The notes beneath the pieces are model-generated. The model had not been told where the DNA came from, did not search any database, and was given only the letters and a program-made list of their open reading frames with translations. This document shows, one piece after another, positions 8,826-17,544 of a DNA stretch of 32,308 nucleotides. The DNA is from Prochlorococcus marinus str. MIT 9215 (GTDB lineage: Bacteria; Cyanobacteriota; Cyanobacteriia; PCC-6307; Cyanobiaceae). A program made the translations under genes and the position numbers. The first letter of the stretch is position 1; the number at the start of each line of letters is the position of its first letter. The stretch covers positions 1 to 32,308 of the forward strand of contig CATBLW010000092.1 of NCBI GenBank assembly GCA_949486985.1, written 5' to 3'.

Positions 8826-11381
8826 TCAATTGAGGTGGGAAGTACCGCTCAAACTTTGCTTCTGAACTGCAAGAAGATCCTTCAAAAGCTCGTGGCGAAT
8901 TAGATCTGGATCATTCGCCAAAATCTGCTGCGCTTCCTCACGAGCCTCCACAAGAACAGCGCCATCATCGGCAAGGCTGGCTAGTGCTAAATCAGGAAGT
9001 CCTGATTGCTTTGTCCCGAGGATCTGGCCAGGACCGCGTAAACGCAAATCAATTTCTGCGATCTCAAAACCATCATTGGATCGCTCAAGAACCTCTAGGC
9101 GTTGTTTCGCTATGGGGTTGGAACTGTCATTGATCAGTAAACAATGAGAAGCCGCGGCGCCCCTTCCCACACGGCCTCGCAATTGATGCAACTGAGCCAA
9201 GCCAAATCGATCAGCGTGGTCAATCACCATCACACTCGCCATGGGCACATCCACCCCCACCTCCACAACAGTGGTGGAGACCAAGACCTGACAATCGCCA
9301 GCGGTAAAAGCTTGGATCACCTCCTGCTTCTGTGTACTACTGAGTCGGCCATGAAGTAGGCCGACATCCAATTCCGGGAAAATCTGCTCTGAAAGCTGAG
9401 CGTGAACATTCACCGCTGAGCGCAAGTCAAGTTTCTCAGAATCTTCAACCAACGGCAAAACCACATAAGCGCGTTGCCCTCTAGAGACTTGATCGCGAAT
9501 TAATTGATAGGCCTGCTCACGATCAGAGCTAGGAATAATCCTTGTCTGAATAGGCGTACGACCTGGAGGCAATTCATCGATCTGACTGACATCAAGATCC
9601 CCATGAATAGAAAGAGCCATCGTGCGGGGAATGGGAGTAGCCGTCATCGTTAACAGATGAGGCTGAAGACCCTTGTTCAACAAACGATTGCGTTGACGGA
9701 CCCCAAAACGATGCTGTTCATCAACCACCACCAGACCAAGTCTGGAAAAGTTCACCGGGTCCTCAATCAAGGCATGGGTACCAACCAAAATTTTCAAAGA
9801 CCCATTCGCAAGGTCATCCAAGATTTGACGGCGGCGGCGATGAGGTGTGGCTCCCGTCAACAACTCAACGCTCACGTGTAACTGTGGCAACCAACTGCAA
9901 AGCGTCTTGTGATGCTGCTCTGCCAAAACCTCAGTTGGCGCCATCAATGCTCCTTGCCAACCTGACTGAACTGCCGTGAGTAAAGCGGCAAGTGCCACAA
10001 CCGTCTTGCCACTTCCAACATCACCCTGCACAAGCCGAGCCATCGGTTCCGGGCGGATCAAATCGGCTTCGATCTCTGCAAGCACGCGCTCCTGTGCTCC
10101 TGTAAAAGCAAAGGGCAAAAGTTGCAAAAATCTGGCGACCAACCCCTCACGCTGGCCTGCTGTCTGCAAAGCAGGAGCCGAACGACGACGGAGTTCAACT
10201 CGCCTTCGCAGCAAACCCAATTGCAAAAGCAAAAATTCATCAAAAACCAACCGGCGCCGCGCTGCCTTCAATAACTCCTGATTCTCAGGACGATGAATCG
10301 CAACAATGGCCTCATCCCTGCGAGGAAGCTTCAACAGCAAACGACGTGGTTCAGGCAGAGGATCAACACAACTGGCTGCCACAGGAAGCACAGTAACGAC
10401 CAGATCCCTGAACCGATCAGCCGTTAATCCCTCAGTCAGCGCATACACAGGCAGCACACGTCCAATACTTCGAGAGCGAAGGGGCGACTGCGAGCTCTCC
10501 ATGACCTCGATCAAAGGGTCTTGAAAACTGACTCCATAGGAATTTTTCTTGACCAGGCCGCTGACCGCGACCGTGGCCCCAGGGGGATAGAGGCGCGCCT
10601 GGCTTTTGAGATAGGCAGGACTGCTGAAACGACGACCAGCAAAAAATCGCGTCACCTTGAGGCGACCGGTTGGATCTTGAAGCTGCAGCTCAAGAATGGA
10701 AAGATTGGGATTGCGCGGGCTTGTAAAGCCATGGCAACGGCGAACCGTCGCCACGATCGTGGACGTTTCACCTGCTTCAAGAGCCTCGATTCTTCGCAGG
10801 CAGGAGTAGTCCACATAGTCCCTTGGGTAGTAGTGAAGGAGATCTCTCACCACCAGGAGGCCAAGCCCTGCTAATCGTTCCGCAAGTTTTGGGCCAATAC
10901 CCTTAACCACCGACAGCGGGCTCTCCATCGTCATCGCGCCGCTCCGATGAGCCACCGTTTCATTAGGACTCAAGACTTGATCCTTCTCCAACCTCAGACG
11001 AGGCGGAGCCATAGGGGTTGGTGGTTCTAAGCGCTGACGTAAACCATGCAAAAGTTGCCTTGAAGCCGTGACAAGTCGACGTCTAGCCGCTTCAGAACTC
11101 TTTGGATATGCATCAAATTCTTTAGCCAACTCATCGAGTTTTAACTTGCTCTCTTTTGGAATAGGAAAAGGAAGTGAGGCAGCAAGCTCTCTTCTCAAAA
11201 AAGCATGAAAGTGTTCTTGTCGACCAAGAAGATCGGTAAAACCACGATCTGCTTCGATCGTTAAAGCTTGCTGAATTGGTCGTATCCAAGCAAGCAATTG
11301 TTCTAACTCAACTGGAGTTAGACGATGATCTTGATTCAGAGCTTGGGAGGATTGCTGCTGGTGGGAGGATTCTGCCACCAC
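8826..11381 (-). CDS. recG: ATP-dependent DNA helicase RecG
   Basis: 851-aa ORF with wedge/OB region (VVKGIGPKLAERLAGLGL, DLLHYYPRDYVDYS), helicase motifs LVQGDVGSGKTVVA, VVDEQHRFGVRQR, TMTATPIPRTMA, QLRGRVGRG. Start may be downstream, since it overlaps the upstream gene by 46 bp. Confidence 0.95.
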   Translation of the reverse strand: MVAESSHQQQSSQALNQDHRLTPVELEQLLAWIRPIQQALTIEADRGFTDLLGRQEHFHAFLRRELAASLPFPIPKESKLKLDELAKEFDAYPKSSEAARRRLVTASRQLLHGLRQRLEPPTPMAPPRLRLEKDQVLSPNETVAHRSGAMTMESPLSVVKGIGPKLAERLAGLGLLVVRDLLHYYPRDYVDYSCLRRIEALEAGETSTIVATVRRCHGFTSPRNPNLSILELQLQDPTGRLKVTRFFAGRRFSSPAYLKSQARLYPPGATVAVSGLVKKNSYGVSFQDPLIEVMESSQSPLRSRSIGRVLPVYALTEGLTADRFRDLVVTVLPVAASCVDPLPEPRRLLLKLPRRDEAIVAIHRPENQELLKAARRRLVFDEFLLLQLGLLRRRVELRRRSAPALQTAGQREGLVARFLQLLPFAFTGAQERVLAEIEADLIRPEPMARLVQGDVGSGKTVVALAALLTAVQSGWQGALMAPTEVLAEQHHKTLCSWLPQLHVSVELLTGATPHRRRRQILDDLANGSLKILVGTHALIEDPVNFSRLGLVVVDEQHRFGVRQRNRLLNKGLQPHLLTMTATPIPRTMALSIHGDLDVSQIDELPPGRTPIQTRIIPSSDREQAYQLIRDQVSRGQRAYVVLPLVEDSEKLDLRSAVNVHAQLSEQIFPELDVGLLHGRLSSTQKQEVIQAFTAGDCQVLVSTTVVEVGVDVPMASVMVIDHADRFGLAQLHQLRGRVGRGAAASHCLLINDSSNPIAKQRLEVLERSNDGFEIAEIDLRLRGPGQILGTKQSGLPDLALASLADDGAVLVEAREEAQQILANDPDLIRHELLKDLLAVQKQSLSGTSHLN

Positions 11382-12712
11382 TGTTTCTCTGCCTCCTCAG
11401 CCATAGCGCGACGCTGCCAATGCCGCTGTTGCCTCACCATTTTGAGCAACGCTCGACGATGCTGCCTCAACTTTGAACGACATTGACGCAAGCGAGGATT
11501 ATCAAACTCCAATTCAGATTGACGCAGAAGCACAGAAACGATCTCCATGCCCTCATCCACCATCGAGGTAGACATGGACGTAGGGATTTGGACTGGCAGG
11601 CGAAGTTTTAAAAGGTTGGACTGCGCTGGAAGTGATTCAACTTGACCACGGAGAACGGCATCAAGGAGAGTTGTTGGCAAAAGACTATTAACAATTCCAG
11701 CTCGCAACAGTTCCACATTCAAAGCGTGAGAAAGATTGCGCAACCGCCTGAAGAGTGCAAGTTCAATCGCATCCATCCAACGAGATAGCGCTAGAGGGCT
11801 TGCAGGCAAAAGGCCTTGTTCAGAACTACCACCACTATTCAGCAGCTGACCAAGGTCTTCAGACCAATCATCTGCTTGCGCCTCTGGAGAGTCCTCTAAG
11901 GACATCGTTTCACCAGCCATCACGAACAAAGATCGCAACACTTCAAGATCACCCTTTTGCACCTGCATTGATGCCGAATCATCTTCACCAATCTCTTCAG
12001 ATCCAACAAGCAGCCGATCGTCGACGCCTCCAAACGCGATCTGACCAAGAAGATCCTGATTAATATCTTCCTGATTAATATCTTCCTGATTAATATCTTC
12101 CTGATTAATATCTTCCTGATTAATATCTTCCTGATCAGCCAGCTCCGCAGCAGCTGAATCAAGATCAACGCCATCCTTAGCGACCTTGGCTTGATTGGAG
12201 TCCGACTCTTGAACAGAACCAATGACCTGTGTTTGCTCAGCTGCGAACAAACCCTCAAGAAGCTCTGGATGCTCTAGCGGCGGTGACAGACTCAGATGAA
12301 TAGAGCCCTCAGCTTCATCATTCGACTGTTGGCTTTCTGGGCTAAGGGCCAGCATTAACTCTCGCCTCGCCTGAGTTCTCTTTCGCTGTCGTTCCCGTTC
12401 CATTTGACGGACGAGATCCATTAACTGTTCAACAGTCAGAAGGGAGCAACAACGTGAAACAAGTTGCTCAACCTTTTCTTGGAAAGCTTTCTGAGATTTT
12501 GAGGAAAGCGCATTCAGTCGATTCTGATCTTTATCTGTTATCAATAAAAACAGTGCTTGCCTAACAGCACTCAAAAGTCCCCCTCTCATCAACTGAAGAT
12601 AAAGGGCCTGATCACGATAAAGATCAGGCACCAAAGACTGACCCTGCATCTGCAGGAGTGCAAGCTGCTGGTTTGGATCGAAGCTTTGCAAAATCTGCTG
12701 CTCCGAAACCAA
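11336..12712 (-). CDS. Uncharacterised protein, Gln/Asp/Ser-rich, with EDINQ pentapeptide repeat
   Basis: 458-aa ORF filling the space between tsf and recG on the same strand; no recognised catalytic motif; basic N- and C-terminal helical segments flank an acidic low-complexity middle. Confidence 0.8.
   Translation of the reverse strand: MVSEQQILQSFDPNQQLALLQMQGQSLVPDLYRDQALYLQLMRGGLLSAVRQALFLLITDKDQNRLNALSSKSQKAFQEKVEQLVSRCCSLLTVEQLMDLVRQMERERQRKRTQARRELMLALSPESQQSNDEAEGSIHLSLSPPLEHPELLEGLFAAEQTQVIGSVQESDSNQAKVAKDGVDLDSAAAELADQEDINQEDINQEDINQEDINQEDINQDLLGQIAFGGVDDRLLVGSEEIGEDDSASMQVQKGDLEVLRSLFVMAGETMSLEDSPEAQADDWSEDLGQLLNSGGSSEQGLLPASPLALSRWMDAIELALFRRLRNLSHALNVELLRAGIVNSLLPTTLLDAVLRGQVESLPAQSNLLKLRLPVQIPTSMSTSMVDEGMEIVSVLLRQSELEFDNPRLRQCRSKLRQHRRALLKMVRQQRHWQRRAMAEEAEKQWWQNPPTSSNPPKL
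12056..12135. repeat. 15-bp tandem repeat CTGATTAATATCTTC, 5 identical copies plus a 5-bp partial
   Basis: Units at 12056-12070, 12071-12085, 12086-12100, 12101-12115, 12116-12130; in-frame, encodes (EDINQ)5 on the minus strand. Confidence 0.97.
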
Positions 12713-12714
12713 AA

Positions 12715-13371
12715 TCAGGATGCCGACATTGATGCCACTTCAGTGGCAAAGTCTGTCGTTTCAACCTCTATGCCTTCTCCCAGGGTGTAGCGAGTGAAGC
12801 GACGGACTTTTACATTCTCGCCAATCTTTCCAGCCACCTGCTTGACCAGTTCTTCCAAAGTCATGGAGCTATCGCGAATGAAAGGTTGTTCCAGTAAAGC
12901 CAGTTCCTTAAGACGCTTAGCAATTCTTCCTTCAACGATCTTGACTCTCATCTTTTCTGGCTTTCCAGAAAGATCATCACGACCCATTTCGATGGATTTC
13001 TCTCGTTCAATCACATCAGCAGGAATTTCATCTGTGCTCACGTACTCAACATTTGGGCAAGCTGCAACCTGCATCGCCACATCCTTCAATAGACCCTGAA
13101 ATAAATCTCCCCGAGCAACAAAATCAGTTTCACAATTCAGCTCAATCAGAACTCCCACACGGGCTCCCGTATGGATGTAGCTACCAATGGAACCTTCAGC
13201 GGCTGTGCGGGCAGATTTCTTCTCAGCGCTGGCGATGCCCTTCTGGCGTAACCACTCAGACGCTTTGGTCATGTCGCCACCGGTCTCAGCCAGGGCTTTC
13301 TTGCAATCCATCATTCCCGCGCCAGTCTTGTCACGCAGGTCCTTGACGAGCTTGGCTGATACGTCCGCCAT
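12715..13371 (-). CDS. tsf: Translation elongation factor Ts
   Basis: [45 protein letters not shown] is the conserved EF-Ts N-terminus; ATG at 13371 preferred over the track start at 13404. Confidence 0.97.
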   Translation of the reverse strand: MADVSAKLVKDLRDKTGAGMMDCKKALAETGGDMTKASEWLRQKGIASAEKKSARTAAEGSIGSYIHTGARVGVLIELNCETDFVARGDLFQGLLKDVAMQVAACPNVEYVSTDEIPADVIEREKSIEMGRDDLSGKPEKMRVKIVEGRIAKRLKELALLEQPFIRDSSMTLEELVKQVAGKIGENVKVRRFTRYTLGEGIEVETTDFATEVASMSAS

Positions 13372-13408
13372 GGGAATTAGAAGGGAAGGTGAAAGTGGGT
13401 TCAAATGG

Positions 13409-13443
13409 TCTGCCGACGACCTAGTGAGAAGGGCGTCGGCAGA
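13409..13443 (-). other. 10-bp perfect inverted repeat between rpsB and tsf
   Basis: TCTGCCGACG (13409-13418) / CGTCGGCAGA (13434-13443) with a 15-nt loop; no downstream U-tract. Confidence 0.75.
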
Positions 13444-13470
13444 GAAAGAAGTTAGCTGTGGTTAATCGAG

Positions 13471-14190
13471 TTAGCCGTCGCCGTCATCAGCACCACGCTG
13501 TTCATGGGCACCATGACGGCCTTCATTAATGGCATCAGCAAGACGACCCAAAACAAGCTGCACAGAACGAACAGCATCGTCGTTGCAAGGAATGGGTACC
13601 TCACAAAGATCAGGGTCACAGTTGGTATCAAGCATGGACACCAAAGGGATATCTAACTTGCGCGCTTCCAACACAGCGTTTGTTTCACGGCGTTGATCAA
13701 CCAAAACGACGACATCGGGCAATCGCCGCATGCCTTTCAGACCGCCAAGGTACTTCTGCAATCGCTCCAACTCACGACGCAAAACAGCCCCTTCTTTCTT
13801 CGGTCGCATGGCAATCGCACCACTGGATTCCATCCGCTCGAGATCCTTCAAACGATCAATCCTGGCCTTCATTGTGGTCCAGTTGGTGAGCATGCCACCA
13901 AGCCAGCGCTGATTCACGTAAGACGCACCACAGCGCATTGCTTCAAGGGCTACAACCTCGGAAGCTTGCTTTTTCGTGCCGACAAACAGGAACCTCTTGC
14001 CGCTTCGTGCAGCAGAACGGGTCCATTTATAGGCATTGTTCATGCAGACAGCTGTCTGCACAAGGTCAATAATGTGAACTCCATTGCGCGCGCAGTAGAT
14101 GTAGCGCGACATCTTTGGATTCCAACGACGGGTCTGGTGGCCAAAGTGAGCACCAGCCTCCATCATCTCGGAAAGAGTGACAACAGCCAT
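13471..14190 (-). CDS. rpsB: 30S ribosomal protein S2
   Basis: [43 protein letters not shown]... canonical S2. Confidence 0.98.
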   Translation of the reverse strand: MAVVTLSEMMEAGAHFGHQTRRWNPKMSRYIYCARNGVHIIDLVQTAVCMNNAYKWTRSAARSGKRFLFVGTKKQASEVVALEAMRCGASYVNQRWLGGMLTNWTTMKARIDRLKDLERMESSGAIAMRPKKEGAVLRRELERLQKYLGGLKGMRRLPDVVVLVDQRRETNAVLEARKLDIPLVSMLDTNCDPDLCEVPIPCNDDAVRSVQLVLGRLADAINEGRHGAHEQRGADDGDG

Positions 14191-14199
14191 GTTTTTTAG

Positions 14200-14280
14200 G
14201 TTTCGGGTTCGCCTCCACCTGCCAGGTATGAGAGCAAATCACGCCAAAAGGCATGGTTCAACTCAGTCATCACCCGAAAC
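14200..14280 (-). promoter_or_regulatory. Candidate structured rpsB leader
   Basis: GTTTCGGGT (14200-14208) is perfectly complementary to ACCCGAAAC (14272-14280), enclosing small hairpins ACCT-GCC-AGGT (14217-14227) and GCC-AAAA-GGC (14243-14252), just upstream of the rpsB start. Confidence 0.45.
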
Positions 14281-14331
14281 GGACAGGTGTGCGGGATGAA
14301 AGAACGCCATGAATTTAACAAAGCAAGCGGC

Positions 14332-15264
14332 TCAATGCAGCCCCGCCAGAGCGGCCTCTTTGTAAAGAGCACGAACACCAATGCGATTGAGAGGTAAACG
14401 CAACAGCTCCATGGCCAAACCTGGATAACCACGACGAATCAATAGGGCCAAGAAGGGCCTCATACTGCGCTCATTGATCATTCCCCCAATCGTCAGCACT
14501 TCCCAAAGCAAGCGATGGAGCCAAGTGAACTGAATGATGAAACGCACACGTCGGGTTGGATGTTTCCGGTAAAAGACCAAACCCATGCGAGCCCGCTCCC
14601 GCTCAATCCTGATCAGATCTGGCACCTGCTCAAGACGCAGCGCAGGATGCCAGTGATAACCGACAGCTTCGGGACATTTCACCAGTTCAACGCCCATCTG
14701 GCGCAAGCGTTCCCCGAGCTCTAAATCCTCCCAGCCATAGAGCCGGAAACTGGTATCAAATAGTCCTGAACGTTCAAGCACCTCGCGATCAATGGCCACA
14801 TTGCCTGTCGCGAAATAAGCCCATGAATTGTCCTGAATTTTATGGGGTTCCTTTGTTGGCTGCTCAAAATTTGCTGTGTTAATCACTGCGCCATAGGTGA
14901 ACGAGAGCCGATCACCGCGACGCTGCCAACTTTTTCGCAAAGCTCGGGCATGACAGGCGAGAAACGATTCGGTTACGACCAGATCGCTGTCGATAAAAAC
15001 AATCAGATCACCACGGGCATGGTCGACGCCGCGATTACGGCCCTCTGCAGGCCCACCATGCTCTTGCTTAACCATGCGTACATGGGGAAAACGTGTCGCT
15101 TCATCCCTCAACCAATCGAGGGTTCCATCAGTTGAACCATCATCGACAACAACAACCTCGTAGGCCTCGAGCTCTCCTGCAAGAGCCTGATTCTCTAAGG
15201 CGGTCAGACACTTTTCAAGAATCGGAAGCCGGTTGTAGGTGGGTATGACGACACTTGCAAACAT
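14332..15264 (-). CDS. Family 2 glycosyltransferase
   Basis: 310-aa ORF: FASVVIPTYNRLPILEKCLTAL, VVVVDDGSTDGT, GPAEGRNRGVDHARGDLIVFIDSDL, GWEDLELGERLRQMG. Confidence 0.9.
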   Translation of the reverse strand: MFASVVIPTYNRLPILEKCLTALENQALAGELEAYEVVVVDDGSTDGTLDWLRDEATRFPHVRMVKQEHGGPAEGRNRGVDHARGDLIVFIDSDLVVTESFLACHARALRKSWQRRGDRLSFTYGAVINTANFEQPTKEPHKIQDNSWAYFATGNVAIDREVLERSGLFDTSFRLYGWEDLELGERLRQMGVELVKCPEAVGYHWHPALRLEQVPDLIRIERERARMGLVFYRKHPTRRVRFIIQFTWLHRLLWEVLTIGGMINERSMRPFLALLIRRGYPGLAMELLRLPLNRIGVRALYKEAALAGLH

Positions 15265-15392
15265 CCCCTACAAAGCCAACTGCTAATCAACAACACACTA
15301 GGGAAACAAGCGCTAACTAGGTAAACATGATCCAAGGCAAACAACAGCCAAGGGAATCAACCACCTCAAACACAGCAGTCCAGGGACAACAA

Positions 15393-15419
15393 AAAAAGGG
15401 CTGATTAGAGCCCTTTTTG
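15393..15419 (-). terminator. Intrinsic terminator (bidirectional) downstream of the 51-aa ORF
   Basis: AAAAAGGGCT-GATTAG-AGCCCTTTTT stem-loop with A/T flanks, 28 nt past the stop at 15447. Confidence 0.8.
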
Positions 15420-15446
15420 ATGGATTGGCGTTAAAGGGAGAGCTGA

Positions 15447-15602
15447 TCAGTCAGCGGCCCCACCGTTGTTAGCGGTGCCTGTGACACCATTGCCTGCGCC
15501 TTCGCCGCGGCCGTCATTGCGAAGCTTGCGCTTTTTGAATTTGCGGGCATAAGCGCGATTGCGCTCCTGCTTTTCCTTCTTAAGGTTTCTCCGCTTAGCC
15601 AT
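15447..15602 (-). CDS. Small highly basic 51-aa protein of unknown function
   Basis: Reverse-strand ATG..TGA reading MAKRRNLKKEKQERNRAYARKFKKRKLRNDGRGEGAGNGVTGTANNGGAAD; followed by an intrinsic terminator. Not in the ORF track, probably below its length cutoff. Confidence 0.7.
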   Translation of the reverse strand: MAKRRNLKKEKQERNRAYARKFKKRKLRNDGRGEGAGNGVTGTANNGGAAD

Positions 15603-15643
15603 GTTGTTTGGACGTCCGGGCTGAAGTACTCAAACCAATCTAC

Positions 15644-16375
15644 TCAAGTGGGGGGGATCAAGCGACCATCTTCCATCTGAATCAATCGATCCGCGACATC
15701 AAGAATCCTGGGATCATGAGTAACCATCAACACTGAACAGGACTGCTCACGAGCGAGCCTCTTGAGAAGATCAACAACTTCGCGACCCGTAACGCTGTCT
15801 AGAGCAGCTGTGGGTTCATCTGCCAGCAACAACTTTGGCCGCGCCGCCAGAGCCCTAGCAATCGCAACCCTCTGCTTTTGGCCACCCGAGAGGTCATGGG
15901 GCATCTTGCTCAAATGATCATCAAGACCAACAGCCCTTAACCAATCACGAGCTTGATCCCTTCTTGATCGATAGGAAAGGCCTGCCAACAAATCTGCACC
16001 CATCTGAACGTTCTGTTCGGCCGTGAGACAACGCAACAAGTTATGCCCTTGAAAAATCATGCCGATTTGACGTCGCAACTTCTGTCGTTGTCGCCGTCGT
16101 GATCCATGCAGCTGGTTGCCAAACACACAGATATCTCCCTGCTGCACTTGGCGTAGGGCTCCGATCAAGGTGAGCAAGGTGGTCTTGCCACAGCCAGAAG
16201 GTCCGCTGAGCAAAACAACCTCACCAGGGGCAATCTTCAGTGAGATGGACTGGAGAACCTGGCGGCGCATTGAGCCTTTGCCAAACCAATGGCAGAGCCC
16301 TTCGATCTCAACAGTTGGGCCGTCATGAAGAGCCCAATCAGACTGGTCGGCTGCATTAAACGAAGCCAAACCCAT
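15644..16375 (-). CDS. devA: ABC transporter ATP-binding protein, DevA-like
   Basis: Walker A LLSGPSGCGKTTLL, signature DLSGGQKQRVAIARALAARPKLLLADEPTAALD. ATG at 16375 overlaps the devC stop by 1 nt (TGATG); track ORF begins at 16441. Confidence 0.85.
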   Translation of the reverse strand: MGLASFNAADQSDWALHDGPTVEIEGLCHWFGKGSMRRQVLQSISLKIAPGEVVLLSGPSGCGKTTLLTLIGALRQVQQGDICVFGNQLHGSRRRQRQKLRRQIGMIFQGHNLLRCLTAEQNVQMGADLLAGLSYRSRRDQARDWLRAVGLDDHLSKMPHDLSGGQKQRVAIARALAARPKLLLADEPTAALDSVTGREVVDLLKRLAREQSCSVLMVTHDPRILDVADRLIQMEDGRLIPPT

Positions 16376-17544
16376 CAGAAGATCTCCGCAGGATCGGCAT
16401 CCACCAGCCGCCGCATCGCCAGCAGAGCCGACCCCATACACATCACCAAAATCAAACTGAACACAAGCGTGGCCCGCGATAGATCCATAGCCACAGGCAA
16501 TTTTGTTGAGCTACGAACTAAGGCATAAAGAGCTTGACCAGCGGCATATGCAGGCACATAACCCATAACCGCAAGAAATATTCCCTCCCTTGCAACCACG
16601 CCTAAAAGAGTTTTCAGCCTGTAACCCATCGCCAGCAAAGTGGCGTACTCGGGCAAATGATCACTGACATCGCTATAGAGAATTTGATAAACAATCACGC
16701 AACCAACAACAAAACCCATCGCTGCACCGAGGCTGAAAATGAATCCAATCGATGTGCTGGTGCGCCAATAGTTCTTCTCAAACTCGATGAATTGATGGCG
16801 AGTGAACACCTTCACATCGCTGGGCAAGCTCGCTGTAAGAGAGCGAGCCACGGCTTCCTGATCCGCGCCCGGTCGCAATCTCACCAATCCGATCTCGATG
16901 CTGCCAGGCGGTGTACTCGGCAACAGATCCAGGTATGTCTCTCGACTGGTAAGCAGGTTCCCATCCGCACCAAATGAAGGTCCGAGAGTGACGAGGCCCG
17001 CTACCCGCACTCGCTTGCCTGAAAGTTCAGTCTCAACCGTGCGGCCCTCTCGGAACCATTCGCTAATGGGTCCGAATTCATCTCGAGACAGCTGATCAAA
17101 TAACACGCGCCCATGCTTGGTAAGCGCCTGAGCCTTGGCCGCCAACTCAGGATCGGTAAACAATGGATCACCCGGCTCAAAACCAAGCGCCAGAATTGAA
17201 CGTGTTGAAAGGGTTTCCGGATTTCGCCACAGAAGGAAGTTCCAGTTCACAGGCGTGGTGCCCTGCACATCTGGATGCGCCATCGCCTGAACGAGCCGGC
17301 GACGAGGGAAGCCGCTCATGCTGATCGAGCTCATCGAACGAGGACTGATCAGCACCAGATCAGCATCGAACAAGCGATGCACGGTGACACTGGCATCAAA
17401 AAGCCCGTCACGAAATCCGAGCTGCATAAACATCAAGATTCCAGCGAAGCTGATTCCTGCCAGGGCAACAAAAAGCCGCAAAGGTTGCCGCGTTAGCAAT
17501 AACCAAGCCAACGGAATACGCCGTCCTTGCCAAAACCTCCGCAT
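16375..17544 (-). CDS. devC: ABC transporter permease, DevC-like (FtsX/MacB family)
   Basis: 389-aa ORF: IPLAWLLLTRQPLRLFVALAGISFAGILMFMQLGFRDGLFDASVTVHR, four hydrophobic segments, gene order with devA and devB. Confidence 0.87.
   Translation of the reverse strand: MRRFWQGRRIPLAWLLLTRQPLRLFVALAGISFAGILMFMQLGFRDGLFDASVTVHRLFDADLVLISPRSMSSISMSGFPRRRLVQAMAHPDVQGTTPVNWNFLLWRNPETLSTRSILALGFEPGDPLFTDPELAAKAQALTKHGRVLFDQLSRDEFGPISEWFREGRTVETELSGKRVRVAGLVTLGPSFGADGNLLTSRETYLDLLPSTPPGSIEIGLVRLRPGADQEAVARSLTASLPSDVKVFTRHQFIEFEKNYWRTSTSIGFIFSLGAAMGFVVGCVIVYQILYSDVSDHLPEYATLLAMGYRLKTLLGVVAREGIFLAVMGYVPAYAAGQALYALVRSSTKLPVAMDLSRATLVFSLILVMCMGSALLAMRRLVDADPAEIF

Noticed and set aside
9144-10874. Several plus-strand ORFs of 71-117 aa
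   Set aside because: Shadow ORFs antisense to recG.
11920-12258. 112-aa ORF with RKILI repeats
   Set aside because: Frame-shifted reading of the EDINQ 15-bp repeat within the 458-aa ORF; repetitive because the DNA is repetitive.
13693-14199. 168-aa plus-strand ORF
   Set aside because: Antisense to rpsB, a highly conserved gene; likely a codon-bias artefact.
14196-14432. 78-aa minus-strand ORF spanning the rpsB upstream region
   Set aside because: Overlaps the GT2 3' end and the proposed rpsB leader; no supporting motifs, though a leader peptide cannot be fully excluded.
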